Source: Pseudomonas sp. B33.4 (GTDB lineage Bacteria > Pseudomonadota > Gammaproteobacteria > Pseudomonadales > Pseudomonadaceae). Taken from it: DNA of 64,000 bases. This document shows, in pieces, positions 44,305 through 54,938 of the stretch (positions are counted from its first letter, which is position 1; every line of letters begins with the position of its first letter). The stretch is from the NCBI RefSeq assembly GCF_034555375.1, contig NZ_CP140706.1, forward strand, positions 4,765,001 through 4,829,000, read 5' to 3'. A program made the translations under genes and the position numbers. The notes below the pieces were generated by a model. It was not told the DNA's origin and did no database searches. It saw only the letters and a list, made by a program, of their open reading frames with translations.

Positions 44305-47300
44305 ATGAAAAGAATGCTGATTAACGCAACTCAACCCGAAGAGTTGCGTGTTGCACTGGTAGATGGCCAGCGCCTCTACGACCTGGACATCGAATCCGGT
44401 GCACGCGAGCAGAAAAAGGCCAACATCTATAAAGGCCGTATCACTCGCATCGAACCAAGCCTTGAGGCTGCCTTTGTCGATTTCGGCTCCGAGCGCCACG
44501 GCTTCCTGCCCCTCAAAGAAATCTCCCGCGAATACTTCAAGAAAGCCCCTGAAGGCCGCGTCAACATCAAGGACGTCCTGAGCGAAGGCCAGGAAGTCAT
44601 CGTTCAGGTCGAAAAAGAAGAACGTGGCAACAAGGGCGCCGCCCTGACCACCTTCATCAGCCTGGCCGGCCGTTATCTCGTGCTGATGCCGAACAACCCG
44701 CGTGCCGGCGGTATCTCCCGTCGCATCGAAGGCGAAGAGCGCAACGAACTGCGTGAAGCGCTGAACGGTCTGGTTGCACCGGCCGACATGGGTCTGATCG
44801 TGCGCACTGCCGGCCTGGGCCGCAGCAGCGAAGAAATGCAGTGGGACCTCGATTACCTGCTGCAACTGTGGACCGCCATCAAAGAAGCCTCGCTGGATCG
44901 CTCCGCGCCTTTCCTGATCTACCAGGAAAGCAACGTGATCATCCGCGCTATCCGCGATTACCTGCGCCAGGACATCGGCGAAGTGCTGATCGACAGCGTT
45001 GAAGCCCAGGATGAAGCCCTGACCTTCATCCGCCAGGTGATGCCGCAGTACGCCAGCAAGATCAAGCTGTACGAAGACAGCGTGCCGCTGTTCAACCGTT
45101 TCCAGATCGAAAGCCAGATCGAGACCGCTTTCCAGCGCGTCGTTGAACTGCCTTCCGGCGGCTCCATCGTTATCGATCCGACCGAAGCCCTGGTGTCCAT
45201 CGACATCAACTCGGCGCGCGCCACCAAAGGCAGCGACATCGAAGAAACCGCCCTGCAGACCAACCTTGAAGCTGCCGAAGAAATCGCCCGTCAGTTGCGC
45301 CTGCGCGACATCGGCGGCCTGATCGTCATCGACTTCATCGACATGACTCCTGCAAAGAACCAGCGCGCCGTGGAAGAGAAAGTCCGCGAATGCCTGGAAG
45401 CCGACCGCGCTCGCGTGCAGATCGGCCGCATCTCGCGCTTCGGCCTGCTGGAAATGTCCCGTCAGCGTCTGCGTCCATCCCTGGGCGAAAGCAGCGGCAT
45501 CGTCTGCCCACGTTGCAACGGCACCGGCATCATCCGTGACGTTGAATCGCTGTCGCTGGCGATCCTGCGCCTGATCGAAGAAGAAGCCCTGAAAGACCGC
45601 ACTGCCGAAGTGCGCGCGCAAGTGCCGATCCCGGTCGCCGCGTTCCTGCTCAACGAAAAACGCAACTCGATCACCAAGATCGAACTGCGCACCCGTGCCC
45701 GCATCGTCATTCTGCCGAACGATCACCTCGAAACGCCGCACTTCGAAGTTCAGCGTCTGCGTGACGACAGCCCGGAAGCCGCGACCAACCAGTCCAGCTA
45801 CGAAATCGCTGCTGCCGCTGCCGAAGTCGAAGAAGTTCAGCCAGCCGCTGCGACCCGCACCCTGGTTCGCCAGGAAGCCGCAGTCAAGACTGCTCCGGCC
45901 CGCGCCAACGCTCCGGTTCCGACCGAAGCCGTCGCACCTGCCGCTCCGGCACCGGCTCCAGTTGCCGCGCCAGAACCAAGCCTGTTCAAAGGCCTGGTGA
46001 AATCGCTGGTCAGCCTGTTCGCCACGAAAGAAGAGCCAGCTGCTCCGGTTGTAGTTGAAAAACCAGCCAGCGAGCGTCCGGCCCGTAACGAAGAACGTCG
46101 CAACGGTCGTCAGCAGAGCCGCAACCGTAACGGTCGCCGCGATGAAGAACGCAAGCCGCGCGAAGAACGTGCACCGCGTGAAGAGCGCGCCCCACGTGAG
46201 CCGCGCGAAGAGCGTCAGCCTCGTGAAGCCCGCGAAGTGCGTGAGCCGCGTGAGGCTCGTACCGAAGCCGCTCCGGCCGCTCGTGAAGAACGCGCACCTC
46301 GTGCTCCGCGTGAAGAACGTGCTCCACGTGCACCGCGTGAAGACCGCAAGCCACGTGGCGAGCGTGAAGAGCGTGTACGTGAACTGCGCGAGCCTCTGGA
46401 CGCCACGCCAGTGGCTGAAGCTACCGCAGCCGTTGCCGCTGAAGAGCGTCCGGCCCGTCAGCCACGTGAAGAACGCGCACCGCGTCCGCCGCGTGAAGAG
46501 CGTCAGCCACGCGCCGAACAGGCCGCTGCTGCCGTCGCTGAAGAGGAAGTGAACAGCAACGAAGAGCAACTGCCGGAAGACGGTTCGGAGAACGCCGAAG
46601 GCGATCGCCCACGTCGTCGCTCACGCGGTCAGCGTCGTCGCAGCAACCGTCGTGAGCGTCAACGTGATGCCAACGGCAACGTGATCGAAGGTTCGGAAGA
46701 ATCCGAATCCGGCGAAAACGCTGAAGAGCCAAGCACTGCCGAACTGGCTGCCGGCCTGGCGGTGACTGCTGCTGTTGCCAGCAGCGTGATCAGCGCTCCG
46801 GCTGAAGCACAAGCGCACGAGCAAGCCGAACGCGCCACTGCCGCTGTTCAGGAAACAGCTCCGGTGGAAGCGCCGGTTGTTGAAGCGACCACGCCGGTAG
46901 AAGTGATTGCTGCTCCGGAAGTCGAAGTGGCACCGGTTCAGGAAACCCTGCCTCAGGTAGAGCCAGCACCCGTTGTGTTCGCCGAGCCGGTGGTTGAAAC
47001 CGTCGCTGAAACCGTAACCGAAACCGTGCGTGAAGTTCGTGAAGAGCAGACCGCTTTCAACTGGGTAGCCGAGCCGGTTGTCGCTGAAACGCCAGCGCCA
47101 GTGGTTGAAGCACCGGTTGTTCAAGCGCCAGTGTTCGAAGCGCCTGCGGTTGAAGCTCCTGTGGTTGAAGAGACCAAAGTTGCCGAGCCAGCGGTTGTTA
47201 CTGAACCAGCACCGGTTGTCGAAGCACCTGTCGTTGCCGAAGCGCCAGCTCCAGTGGTTGATGCACCGGCTCCGGTCAGCGCCCTGACGCCAAGCGGCCG

Positions 47301-47544
47301 CGCGCCAAACGACCCACGTGAAGTACGTCGTCGCAAGCGTGAAGAAGAGCGTCTGCAGAAGGAAGCCGAACTGGCTGCCGCTGCTGCTCCGGTGGCTGAA
47401 GTGGTCGAGGCAGCGCCTGCCCCGGTCGCTGAAGAAGCGGTTGTCGAAGCGGTGATTGCTGAAGCACCACGCTCCGTTCAGGACGCGGTCGAGCAACACC
47501 AAGAGGCCGAGGAAAAAGAACACGAGCCTAAACCTCTCGTGTAA
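44305..47544 (+). CDS. rne: Ribonuclease E
   Basis: A 1079-residue endoribonuclease. The catalytic half has an S1 domain (residues about 36-120) and the DNase I-like core. The metal-binding aspartates of E. coli D303/D346 fall in [14 protein letters not shown] and IVIDFIDMT, and the zinc-link is CPRCNGTG. The second half is the disordered degradosome scaffold: an Arg-rich segment ([20 protein letters not shown]) and repeats of VVEAPVV type. It degrades mRNA and processes stable RNA. Confidence 0.97.
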   Translation: MKRMLINATQPEELRVALVDGQRLYDLDIESGAREQKKANIYKGRITRIEPSLEAAFVDFGSERHGFLPLKEISREYFKKAPEGRVNIKDVLSEGQEVIVQVEKEERGNKGAALTTFISLAGRYLVLMPNNPRAGGISRRIEGEERNELREALNGLVAPADMGLIVRTAGLGRSSEEMQWDLDYLLQLWTAIKEASLDRSAPFLIYQESNVIIRAIRDYLRQDIGEVLIDSVEAQDEALTFIRQVMPQYASKIKLYEDSVPLFNRFQIESQIETAFQRVVELPSGGSIVIDPTEALVSIDINSARATKGSDIEETALQTNLEAAEEIARQLRLRDIGGLIVIDFIDMTPAKNQRAVEEKVRECLEADRARVQIGRISRFGLLEMSRQRLRPSLGESSGIVCPRCNGTGIIRDVESLSLAILRLIEEEALKDRTAEVRAQVPIPVAAFLLNEKRNSITKIELRTRARIVILPNDHLETPHFEVQRLRDDSPEAATNQSSYEIAAAAAEVEEVQPAAATRTLVRQEAAVKTAPARANAPVPTEAVAPAAPAPAPVAAPEPSLFKGLVKSLVSLFATKEEPAAPVVVEKPASERPARNEERRNGRQQSRNRNGRRDEERKPREERAPREERAPREPREERQPREAREVREPREARTEAAPAAREERAPRAPREERAPRAPREDRKPRGEREERVRELREPLDATPVAEATAAVAAEERPARQPREERAPRPPREERQPRAEQAAAAVAEEEVNSNEEQLPEDGSENAEGDRPRRRSRGQRRRSNRRERQRDANGNVIEGSEESESGENAEEPSTAELAAGLAVTAAVASSVISAPAEAQAHEQAERATAAVQETAPVEAPVVEATTPVEVIAAPEVEVAPVQETLPQVEPAPVVFAEPVVETVAETVTETVREVREEQTAFNWVAEPVVAETPAPVVEAPVVQAPVFEAPAVEAPVVEETKVAEPAVVTEPAPVVEAPVVAEAPAPVVDAPAPVSALTPSGRAPNDPREVRRRKREEERLQKEAELAAAAAPVAEVVEAAPAPVAEEAVVEAVIAEAPRSVQDAVEQHQEAEEKEHEPKPLV

Positions 47545-47558
47545 TTTCCAAAGCCGTT

Positions 47559-47595
47559 AAAAAGCCCCGCCTGATTATTCAGGCGGGGCTTTTTT
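47559..47595 (+). terminator. Intrinsic terminator of rne
   Basis: AAAAAGCCCCGCCTGA and TCAGGCGGGGCTTTTT pair over a short loop and are followed by T residues, 14 bases past the rne stop. Confidence 0.9.
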
Positions 47596-47629
47596 ATGCC
47601 TCGATTTTTTGTGATGGACTCCAGATCCA

Positions 47630-47796
47630 ACCCCCTCACCCCAGCCCTCTCCCCCGAGGGGGCGAGGGGGGAAAGGGAGCTGATTTGCGCGGTTTTCAGA
47701 TATTGAGTTCAACTGGATATTTCAGGTCGATGCACCTCGAAAGAACACCTGGATCAGTCCCCTCTCCCTCTGGGAGAGGGCTAGGGTGAGGGGCTC
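47630..47796. repeat. Second copy of the element with inverted CCCCTCACCC ends
   Basis: CCCCTCACCCCAGCCCTCTC at the left and GAGAGGGCTAGGGTGAGGGG at the right, with internal TTTCAGGTCGATGCACCTCG, matching the element at 19673-19854 in ends and in the TTTCAGGTCGAT segment. About 167 bp with no coding capacity. Confidence 0.8.
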
Positions 47797-47815
47797 TTAG
47801 GAATTTACGCAGCTC

Positions 47816-48412
47816 TCAAGACGAAGCAAAAACCAAAGCCTCAGGCACATCGATATCCCACAAAATGCCCGGATCATCGACAGCAACCTCCACCACCCTG
47901 CCCTGCTTGAACAACGGCCGAGCCCCGCGATCGCCATTCAAAGCCTGCAACCGCGCACCAAACGAACGCCCAAACCCCACTGGATGGCCAAACTCGCCAC
48001 CGTGCACAGGCACGCTCACCGCATCGTCGGCAATCGCCGCAACAACTCGCTCAATACTCGACGGCAAGATAAACGGCATATCCCCCAACACAATCAACCA
48101 GCCATCTGCCTCCGGGAACGCCTTGACGCCAGCGGCAATGCTGTCCCCCATTCCGGTCGACTCGATCGAGACAACTTCACAGCCATAAGCCTGCGCCATG
48201 CGCATTGCCTGCGGCCGCGCTTCAGTCGTCACCAGCACACGCTTGTCGAGACTGGCCGGCAGATTCAACAGCACCTGCTCAATCACCGAACGCACCGCGC
48301 CATCACGACCAGTGCAGTCCGCCAGCAACTTGTCCTTATCGGCGCCCGCCACCTGGCGAAAGCGACTGCCCTCGCCCGCTGCCAGCACAATCACTGCAAT
48401 GGATCGACTCAT
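47816..48412 (-). CDS. MocA/MobA-like molybdenum cofactor nucleotidyltransferase
   Basis: A 198-residue nucleotidyltransferase. VIVLAAGEGSRFRQVAGADK is the nucleotide loop, and LGDMPFILPSSIERVV carries the metal aspartate. By context with XdhC and an IorAB oxidase it probably makes molybdopterin cytosine dinucleotide. It overlaps xdhC by four bases and closes the operon. Confidence 0.88.
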   Translation of the reverse strand: MSRSIAVIVLAAGEGSRFRQVAGADKDKLLADCTGRDGAVRSVIEQVLLNLPASLDKRVLVTTEARPQAMRMAQAYGCEVVSIESTGMGDSIAAGVKAFPEADGWLIVLGDMPFILPSSIERVVAAIADDAVSVPVHGGEFGHPVGFGRSFGARLQALNGDRGARPLFKQGRVVEVAVDDPGILWDIDVPEALVFASS

Positions 48413-49389
48413 GCGTCCTCCAAAGTTTTCTTCTGCTTCAACTCGACGCCGTTCTTGATCGCGACGATTTCCGCCAGCAAGGACAAGGCAATTTCAGCCG
48501 GCGAATGGCTACCGATGTGCAGACCGATCGGACCATGCAGCCGATCGATCGCCTGTACCGATAAGCCTAGCTGAGCCAGATTTTCCCGACGCTTCTGGCT
48601 GTTGACCCGCGAGCCGAGCGCTCCCACATAGAAGGCTGGCGAATCCAGCGCCGTCAACAACGCCATGTCATCCAGACGCGGATCATGGGTCAACGCGACA
48701 ATCGCCGTGCGCTCATCGGTCTGAATGCTCAACACCGCCTCATCCGGCATGCCCGAGACGAAACGCCCGTGATGCTCTTCCCAGCCGTAGACAAATTCAG
48801 TGCGCGGATCGCAGATCAGCACCTCAAAATCCAGCAATCGCGCCATATCCGCCACGTAACGCGACAACTGCCCGGCGCCGATCAACAATAGACGCCAGCG
48901 CGGGCCGTAGATCGCACGCAGGGTTTTGCCGTCGAATTCCAGCGAGTCGGACTTGCTGGCCGGCGACAGAAGCACTTCACCGGTTTCGATGTTCAACTCG
49001 CGAGCGACAATCTCGTGAGATTCGCAACGGCTCAGTAATTCGGCAACCCAGCCAGGATCACCGACCCGCTCTTCGGTCAGGCGCAACGTGCCGCCACACG
49101 GCAAACCAAAGCGCGCCGCCTCCTCTCGCGTGACGCCATAGGTGATCAATTGCACCAGCGGCCCATCGGTGGCGATCCGCCCGTCGTGCAAACGGGCAAT
49201 CAAGTCATCCTCGACGCACCCGCCCGACACCGAACCGATCACCACGCCATCTTCGCGCAACGCCAGCATCGCGCCAGGCGCCCGAGGCGCAGTGCCCCAG
49301 GTTTGCACGACACTGAACAGCACCACCCGCTGCCCGGCGCGGCGCCACTCGAGGACGCTGCGCAGGACGTTGAGGTCGACGCTGTCCAT
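48409..49389 (-). CDS. XdhC/CoxI-family Moco maturation protein
   Basis: A 326-residue protein with an N-terminal XdhC/CoxI domain (VQTWGTAPRAPGAMLALREDG, SVSGGCVEDDL) and a C-terminal Rossmann domain (LLIGAGQLSRYVADMARLL). The family inserts sulfurated Moco into hydroxylases. It shares one base with the large-subunit gene upstream. Confidence 0.92.
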   Translation of the reverse strand: MDSVDLNVLRSVLEWRRAGQRVVLFSVVQTWGTAPRAPGAMLALREDGVVIGSVSGGCVEDDLIARLHDGRIATDGPLVQLITYGVTREEAARFGLPCGGTLRLTEERVGDPGWVAELLSRCESHEIVARELNIETGEVLLSPASKSDSLEFDGKTLRAIYGPRWRLLLIGAGQLSRYVADMARLLDFEVLICDPRTEFVYGWEEHHGRFVSGMPDEAVLSIQTDERTAIVALTHDPRLDDMALLTALDSPAFYVGALGSRVNSQKRRENLAQLGLSVQAIDRLHGPIGLHIGSHSPAEIALSLLAEIVAIKNGVELKQKKTLEDA

Positions 49390-51710
49390 TACGCCTCAGC
49401 CTTCTGCCAGCCCTGCAACTGGTAACGCACCGGCAGATTGCGGATGCGCTTGCCGGTGGCAGCGAAGATCGCGTTACACAATGCCGGTGCGATTGGCGGC
49501 ACGCCCGGTTCGCCGACACCGCCCAACGGCACATCGCCCGGCGGCGAGACCAAATGAACCGCGACCTCCTTCGGCGCCAGCGACATGCGCGCCACTTCAT
49601 ACATATGGAAGTTGTCCTGCTGGACCTTACCGTCCTTGAAGCTGATTTCACCCAGCACCGCGTTACCTAGGCCCATCACGCAAGCCCCCTCGAACTGCGA
49701 GCGAATGCGCTCAGGGTTGATCTGCGGCCCGCAATCCACGGCGATGTCAGCTTTGTGCACGATCAGCGTGCCGTCGTCTTTAACCTCGACTTCGATCACC
49801 GCCGCCACATAGGTGACGAAGCTGTAATGCACCGCCAGCCCCAAGCCACGGCCCTTGGGCAATTTACGCCCCCAACCGGCGGCTTTGGCAGCGGTTTCCA
49901 GCACGGTGCGCATGCGCCCGGTGTCGATCGGATAACGTTCGGGAGATTCACCGTAGTTCCACTCTTCACTCAGCGTGCGCGGGTCAATCTGGCGATCAGG
50001 GCCGAGCAGTTTGATCTGGTACTTGAGCGGATCCTCGCCGGCCTTGTGCGCCAGTTCATCGACAAAACTCTGGATCGCGAAACCATGGGGAATGTTCGAC
50101 ACCGAGCGATACCAGCCGACCCGCGTGTGCACGGTCGCTTCGGGGTTTTCCAGGCGCACATTGGGAATGGCGTAGGCCATGTTGGTGAAACCCATGCCCA
50201 GCTCGAACGCCGCTTCATGGTTCATGCCCGGCGCGAACAGCGCGGTGATGCTCGGCGCCACGGTGCGATGCAACCAGCCGGACGGCATGCCGTCCTTGCC
50301 CACGCCTGCCTTGAGGTACTCGGCGGACACGGTGTGGAAATACGAGTTGTGGATGTCGTCTTCACGCGTCCACTGCACCCGCAGCGCTTTGCCGGGAAAC
50401 TCTTTGGCGAGGATCGCCGCTTCGACGACGAAATCCGGCTTGGATTTGCGCCCGAAACCACCGCCGAGCAGCGTGACATTGAAGGTGACATTGTCGAACG
50501 GCAGCCCAAGACGCTCGGCAATGCGTTCGCGGGTGACTTGGGGTGCCTGACTCGGTGCCCAGGCTTCGCAAACGCCGTCCTTGTAGCGAGCGATGGCAAC
50601 CATTGGCTCCATCGGTGCCTGTGCCAGATGCGGTAAATAGTAGGACGCCTCGAGGGTGCTGGCAGCGCCGCTCAGGGCCTTGTCGATATCGCCGGTGTTG
50701 CGCACCACTTTGCCGGGCTTGAGCGAGGCGGCTTCGAGCTCCTTGCGATAGGCGATCGAGTCATAACTGGCGTTCGGGCCATCGTCCCACTCGATTTTCA
50801 GCGCTTCGCGGCCCTTGATCGCCGCCCAGGTATTGCTGGCCACCACGGCCACACCGCCTAACGGCTGAAACTCCGAAGGCAACGGACGGCTTTCGATCTG
50901 GATCACTTTGAGCACGCCGGGGACTTTCAGCGCAGCGCTGTCGTCCAGCGATTTGACCTTGCCGCCGTACACCGCCGGACGGGCGATGGTCGCGTACAGC
51001 ATGCCGTCGAAATGCACGTCCGCGCCGTATACCGCGCGACCGTTGACGATGTCGTCACCGTCGATCGCTCGGGTGCCTTCCTTGCCGATATAGCGAAATT
51101 GCGCCGGCTGCTTGAGGCGCAGACTGTCGCGTGGCGGTACTGGCAACGCACTGGCCGCGACGGCGAGTTCGCCATAACCAAGTTCTCGGCCGGACGGTTT
51201 GTGAAGCACTTTATGCAACTGCGCGTGGCATTCGCCCACCGGGACTTTCCACTGCGAGGCTGCTGCCTGCTCCAGCATCGTACGGGCTGCCGCGCCACAA
51301 CGACGCATCGGTTCATACCAGTGCCGCATGCTGCGCGAGCCGTCGGTGTCCTGGTTGCCGAAACGCACTTCATCACCCGGTGCCTGTTGCACTTTGACCT
51401 GCGCCCAATCGGCCTCCAGCTCATCGGCAACGACCATGGTCAGACTGGTGCGCACGCCCTGCCCCATCTCCGAGCGGTTGCACACGACGGTCACCGTGCC
51501 GTCAGCAGCAATGCTGACATAGACCTTCGGATCATCGATCCAGCCATTGGGCATGCCATCGGCGCCGAACTGCTTCGGCTTGTCTTCAGCCAACGCATCC
51601 TGCCAGCCCCAACTCGCCGCCAGCACCAGTGCACCGGTGGCACCGACGCCTTTGAGGAAACCACGACGGCTGAGATTGCTCAGGGCGAAATCATTCGGAA
51701 GACGGCTCAT
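49389..51710 (-). CDS. Molybdenum hydroxylase large subunit, IorB type, Tat-exported
   Basis: A 773-residue molybdopterin-binding subunit of the isoquinoline 1-oxidoreductase (IorB) subgroup. A twin-arginine leader ([20 protein letters not shown]) opens it, so it acts in the periplasm. [35 protein letters not shown] and [20 protein letters not shown] are cofactor-binding blocks; the glutamate of VGEPG is the catalytic base. Substrate (aldehyde or N-heterocycle) is not predictable. Confidence 0.93.
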   Translation of the reverse strand: MSRLPNDFALSNLSRRGFLKGVGATGALVLAASWGWQDALAEDKPKQFGADGMPNGWIDDPKVYVSIAADGTVTVVCNRSEMGQGVRTSLTMVVADELEADWAQVKVQQAPGDEVRFGNQDTDGSRSMRHWYEPMRRCGAAARTMLEQAAASQWKVPVGECHAQLHKVLHKPSGRELGYGELAVAASALPVPPRDSLRLKQPAQFRYIGKEGTRAIDGDDIVNGRAVYGADVHFDGMLYATIARPAVYGGKVKSLDDSAALKVPGVLKVIQIESRPLPSEFQPLGGVAVVASNTWAAIKGREALKIEWDDGPNASYDSIAYRKELEAASLKPGKVVRNTGDIDKALSGAASTLEASYYLPHLAQAPMEPMVAIARYKDGVCEAWAPSQAPQVTRERIAERLGLPFDNVTFNVTLLGGGFGRKSKPDFVVEAAILAKEFPGKALRVQWTREDDIHNSYFHTVSAEYLKAGVGKDGMPSGWLHRTVAPSITALFAPGMNHEAAFELGMGFTNMAYAIPNVRLENPEATVHTRVGWYRSVSNIPHGFAIQSFVDELAHKAGEDPLKYQIKLLGPDRQIDPRTLSEEWNYGESPERYPIDTGRMRTVLETAAKAAGWGRKLPKGRGLGLAVHYSFVTYVAAVIEVEVKDDGTLIVHKADIAVDCGPQINPERIRSQFEGACVMGLGNAVLGEISFKDGKVQQDNFHMYEVARMSLAPKEVAVHLVSPPGDVPLGGVGEPGVPPIAPALCNAIFAATGKRIRNLPVRYQLQGWQKAEA

Positions 51711-52177
51711 GCTTTCGCCTCCTTCAAATGAGTGGAAGCCTGACGGATAGCAGTTTTGATCCGGTTGTAGGTGCCGCAGCGGCAAATATTGCCAACCATG
51801 GCCTCTTCGATCTGTTCGTCGCTCGGGTTCGGGTTGGTCTTGAGCAACGCGGTGGCCGACATGATCTGCCCGCCCTGACAGAAACCGCATTGCGCGACAG
51901 CGGTATCGAGCCAGGCTTGCTGGACGATCTGCCCGACCGGGTCAGCATGAAGATTGTCGATCGTGGTGACGTTCTGCCCGATCACCGAACCAATCGGCGT
52001 GATGCAACTGCGCGCCGGCAAGCCATCGATGTGAATGGTGCAGGCGCCGCACAGGCCCATGCCGCAACCGAATTTGGTGCCGTTGTAACCGGCGACATCA
52101 CGAATCGCCCAGAGCAGCGGCATGTCTTCAGTGACATCGAGGGGATGGTCTTGACCGTTGAGTTTCAGGGTAATCAT
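51707..52177 (-). CDS. Molybdenum hydroxylase 2Fe-2S subunit, IorA type
   Basis: A 156-residue subunit with two [2Fe-2S] domains: CGMGLCGACTIHIDG (plant-type) and CGFCQGGQIMSA with NICRCGTYNRI. It pairs with the large subunit, whose start overlaps its stop in ATGA. The electron acceptor beyond it is not encoded here. Confidence 0.95.
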   Translation of the reverse strand: MITLKLNGQDHPLDVTEDMPLLWAIRDVAGYNGTKFGCGMGLCGACTIHIDGLPARSCITPIGSVIGQNVTTIDNLHADPVGQIVQQAWLDTAVAQCGFCQGGQIMSATALLKTNPNPSDEQIEEAMVGNICRCGTYNRIKTAIRQASTHLKEAKA

Positions 52178-52363
52178 GGGCACGCCCGCATATTTTTAGT
52201 GGTTATGGGGTCGAGCAATCTGCCGCCGTTGAATCGGCGATGGTTCACGCAGATCGACTCAGGCTAATGAGGCTCTCTTGTGCCGACGCGAACGTCTGCA
52301 CCGGGCCTTTGGTGGAGCAAATGACGGTTATCGTTAGCTCGCTAAGTTAACCCAACATTAACT

Positions 52364-52391
52364 AAAAAGCCCTGCTGAGACAGGGCTTTTT
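52364..52391. terminator. Bidirectional terminator
   Basis: AAAAAGCCCTG and CAGGGCTTTTT form a stem over CTGAGA, with T runs on both strands. It lies between the start of the 2Fe-2S subunit gene and the 3' end of murB, so it terminates the minus-strand murB operon. Confidence 0.8.
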
Positions 52392-52400
52392 CAGTGACGA

Positions 52401-52490
52401 GCTTTTAGCTACAAGCTGCAAGTAAAAGCAGTAGCTGGCTCACGCACAAGATTGTAGCTTGCCGCTAGAAGCTTGAAGCTCGCCGCTGCT
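52401..52490. repeat. Degenerate AGCTTGAAGCT-type repeat region
   Basis: Interleaved copies of AGCTACAAGCTGCAAG, TGTAGCTTGCCGCTAG and AGCTTGAAGCTCGCCGCTGC make a semi-palindromic block immediately after the murB stop. Similar blocks are widespread in fluorescent pseudomonads. The remaining part of this gap, 52178-52363, shows no gene. Confidence 0.45.
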
Positions 52491-53510
52491 TCAATACCGA
52501 TTGGGCTCCATCTCCAGGTCGACATGGAAACGTTCGGCAATATCTTTCTGGATGCGTTGCGCGAGGTCGAGCAGTTGCAGGCCGGTTGCCGCGCCGTAGT
52601 TGACCAGTACCAGCGCCTGCAACTTATGCACGCCGGCATCAGCCTCCCGGAAACCCTTCCAGCCCGCGCGCTCGATCAACCAGCCGGCGGCCAGTTTCAT
52701 TTGCCCGTCCGCTTGCGCGTAGGCCACCACATCCGGGTGCTGCGCTTTGATCTGCGCGACGATGGCCGCCGACACCAGCGGATTCTTGAAGAAGCTGCCG
52801 GCATTGCCGAGCACGGCCGGGTCCGGCAGTTTTTCACTGCGGATGCTGCAAATCGCGCGGCTGACGTCGGCAGGCGTCGGCTGCTCGATACCTTGCTCGG
52901 TCAGGCGCTGACGCACCGGGCCGTATTCCAGATGCAGATGCGCGACGCGATCGAGCTTGAAGCGCACGCGCAGAATCAACCAACGCCCCGGCTGCTGCTT
53001 GAACAGACTGTCGCGGTAGGCGAAGTTGCATTCTTCGAGCGTGAAATCGTGCAGCTCGCCGGTCTGACGATCCAGCGCGGTGAGGCCAGCAAACACATCC
53101 TTGATCTCGACGCCATAAGCGCCAATGTTCTGCATCGGCGCAGCGCCGACAGTGCCGGGAATCAGGCTGAGGTTTTCCAGACCGGAAAAGCCCAGCGCCA
53201 GCGTGTGCTGGACAAACGGATGCCACGGCTCGCCCGCTTCAGCCTCAATCACCACGCGGTTGCCGTCATCATTGATCACGCGGATCCCGCGCGTTGCCAT
53301 GCGCAGCACCAGCGCCGGAATATCAGCGGTCAGCAGCAAGTTGCTGCCACCACCAATCACCAGCAACGGCACTTCGTGAGCAGTGGCATACGCCAGCGCT
53401 TCACGAACATCGGCATCGCTATGGGCTTCGGCGAACAGTTGCGCACGCACATCGACGCCGAAACTGTTGAACGGTTTCAAAGAAACCTGCGGTTGCACCT
53501 GCAAACTCAT
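52491..53510 (-). CDS. murB: UDP-N-acetylenolpyruvoylglucosamine reductase
   Basis: A 339-residue type I MurB. FAD contacts are in VIGGGSNLLLT and LSLIPGTVGAAPMQNIGAYG; the catalytic serine/glutamate region includes NAGSFFKNPLV. It makes UDP-MurNAc. Last gene of the envelope operon, overlapping the phosphatase gene by four bases. Confidence 0.96.
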   Translation of the reverse strand: MSLQVQPQVSLKPFNSFGVDVRAQLFAEAHSDADVREALAYATAHEVPLLVIGGGSNLLLTADIPALVLRMATRGIRVINDDGNRVVIEAEAGEPWHPFVQHTLALGFSGLENLSLIPGTVGAAPMQNIGAYGVEIKDVFAGLTALDRQTGELHDFTLEECNFAYRDSLFKQQPGRWLILRVRFKLDRVAHLHLEYGPVRQRLTEQGIEQPTPADVSRAICSIRSEKLPDPAVLGNAGSFFKNPLVSAAIVAQIKAQHPDVVAYAQADGQMKLAAGWLIERAGWKGFREADAGVHKLQALVLVNYGAATGLQLLDLAQRIQKDIAERFHVDLEMEPNRY

Positions 53511-53971
53511 AACCGGCCCTTCACTTCGATCAACAATTGGTCACAGGCCGCTTCGATCAGATCCAGCACCTGCTCGAAACCCTGATCGCCGTCGTAGTAC
53601 GGATCCGGCACTTCATCGACCAAGCCGGCATAACGGCGCAGGAACAGATCCAGTTCAGCCTTGCCGGTGGACGGTTGCAGCGCCTTGAGGTTGCGCAGGT
53701 TGCTGTTGTCCATCGCCAGGATCAGGTCGTAACTGGCGAAATCGGCGCGGCTGACTTGCTGCGCACGTTGTGCCGACAAGTCATAACCGCGCACTTTGGC
53801 CGCTGCCTGACTGCGTTTGTCCGGCGGGTTGCCGACGTGCCAGTCACCCGTGCCGGCGGAGGCCACTTCAACTTGATCCGCCAGCCCTGCTTCACGCAAT
53901 TTATAGCGCAACACGCCTTCGGCCGTGGGCGAACGGCAAATGTTGCCCAGGCACACAAACAAAACGCGCAT
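53507..53971 (-). CDS. Low-molecular-weight protein-tyrosine phosphatase
   Basis: A 154-residue phosphatase. The P-loop is VCLGNICRSP, and the general acid aspartate is in EVPDPYYDGDQGF. The target is unknown; such enzymes often act on tyrosine kinases of envelope polysaccharide synthesis, or on small phosphates. Cotranslated between kdsB and murB. Confidence 0.93.
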   Translation of the reverse strand: MRVLFVCLGNICRSPTAEGVLRYKLREAGLADQVEVASAGTGDWHVGNPPDKRSQAAAKVRGYDLSAQRAQQVSRADFASYDLILAMDNSNLRNLKALQPSTGKAELDLFLRRYAGLVDEVPDPYYDGDQGFEQVLDLIEAACDQLLIEVKGRL

Positions 53972-54735
53972 CAGGCCCCCAGCAGGCGACGAACGCGCTC
54001 AAGGTCTTCAACGGTGTCGACACCGGTCGGTGGCGCGATCAGCGCGTCGGCGACATGAATCCGCACGCCGTGCCAGAGCGCACGCAGCTGCTCGAGGGAT
54101 TCGGTGTTTTCCAGCCAGCACGGCCCCCAGCTCACGAAGTCCTGAAGGAAACCGGCACGGTAGGCATAGATGCCAATGTGACGACGGTACGGCACGCCTT
54201 CAGGCAATTGCGCGCGGCTCTTGGCGAACGCGTCGCGTGCCCACGGCAGGGTCGCGCGGCTGAAGGTCAGCGCCAGACCGTTGAGGTCGCTGACGACCTT
54301 GACCACGTTCGGATTGAACAGGGTTTCCACGTCCTCGATCGGCTCGGCCAGCGTGGCCATGCGCGCTTCGGTGTGGGCAGCGAGGTTGGCGGCGACCTGA
54401 TCGATCACGCTAGGCGGAATCAGCGGCTCGTCACCCTGCACGTTGACCACAATCGCGTCAGGCTCAAGGCCCAGTTTTGCCGCGACTTCAGCCAGACGAT
54501 CAGTGCCGGAATTATGGTCTTCACGGGTCAGCACCACTTCGGCGCCAAAGGCCTTGCAAGCCTCGACGATGCGCGCATCGTCAGTCGCGACCACGACGCG
54601 GGACGCGCTGCTTTTGCTCGCCTGCTCCCAGACGTGCTGGATCATCGGCTTGCCGGCGATGTCCAGCAGCGGCTTGCCCGGCAAGCGGGTCGAGGCGAAA
54701 CGCGACGGGATGACAACGGTGAAGGCAGTGGTCAT
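53971..54735 (-). CDS. kdsB: CMP-KDO synthetase
   Basis: A 254-residue cytidylyltransferase that activates Kdo for LPS inner core. [19 protein letters not shown] is the nucleotide loop, and [11 protein letters not shown] carries the metal site. It overlaps the Trm112-like gene by four bases and shares one base with the phosphatase gene. Confidence 0.96.
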   Translation of the reverse strand: MTTAFTVVIPSRFASTRLPGKPLLDIAGKPMIQHVWEQASKSSASRVVVATDDARIVEACKAFGAEVVLTREDHNSGTDRLAEVAAKLGLEPDAIVVNVQGDEPLIPPSVIDQVAANLAAHTEARMATLAEPIEDVETLFNPNVVKVVSDLNGLALTFSRATLPWARDAFAKSRAQLPEGVPYRRHIGIYAYRAGFLQDFVSWGPCWLENTESLEQLRALWHGVRIHVADALIAPPTGVDTVEDLERVRRLLGA

Positions 54736-54917
54736 TTATCCAGACGCTCATCGGTGGTCAGGGTGCGGGCTTCGCTTTCGAGCATCACCGGGATGCCGTC
54801 GCGGATCGGGTACGCCAGACCGGCGCCCTTGCTGATCAACTCGGTCTTGTCGGCGCTGAGCTTGAGCGGGCCTTTGCAGATCGGGCACGCGAGGATATCG
54901 AGCAATTTGGTGTCCAT
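54732..54917 (-). CDS. Trm112-family small protein (YcaR-like)
   Basis: A 61-residue protein, [20 protein letters not shown], with one CPIC zinc-type pair and the conserved [14 protein letters not shown]. It is nearly always found between lpxK and kdsB. Function unknown, perhaps a partner or activator of a neighbouring enzyme. The ATG at 54917 is preferred over one two codons upstream. Confidence 0.93.
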   Translation of the reverse strand: MDTKLLDILACPICKGPLKLSADKTELISKGAGLAYPIRDGIPVMLESEARTLTTDERLDK

Positions 54918-54938
54918 GAACATTCCCTGAGTAAAGAG

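Noticed and set aside
43969..46569. Minus-strand open frame of 866 codons opposite rne
   Set aside because: It is the shadow of the codon-biased rne sequence. Its translation is rich in Phe, Gly and Thr runs with no domain, and it has no ribosome binding site.
46621..47523. Minus-strand 300-codon frame opposite the rne scaffold
   Set aside because: Composition mirrors the Val/Glu/Pro repeats of the RNase E scaffold; no independent signal.
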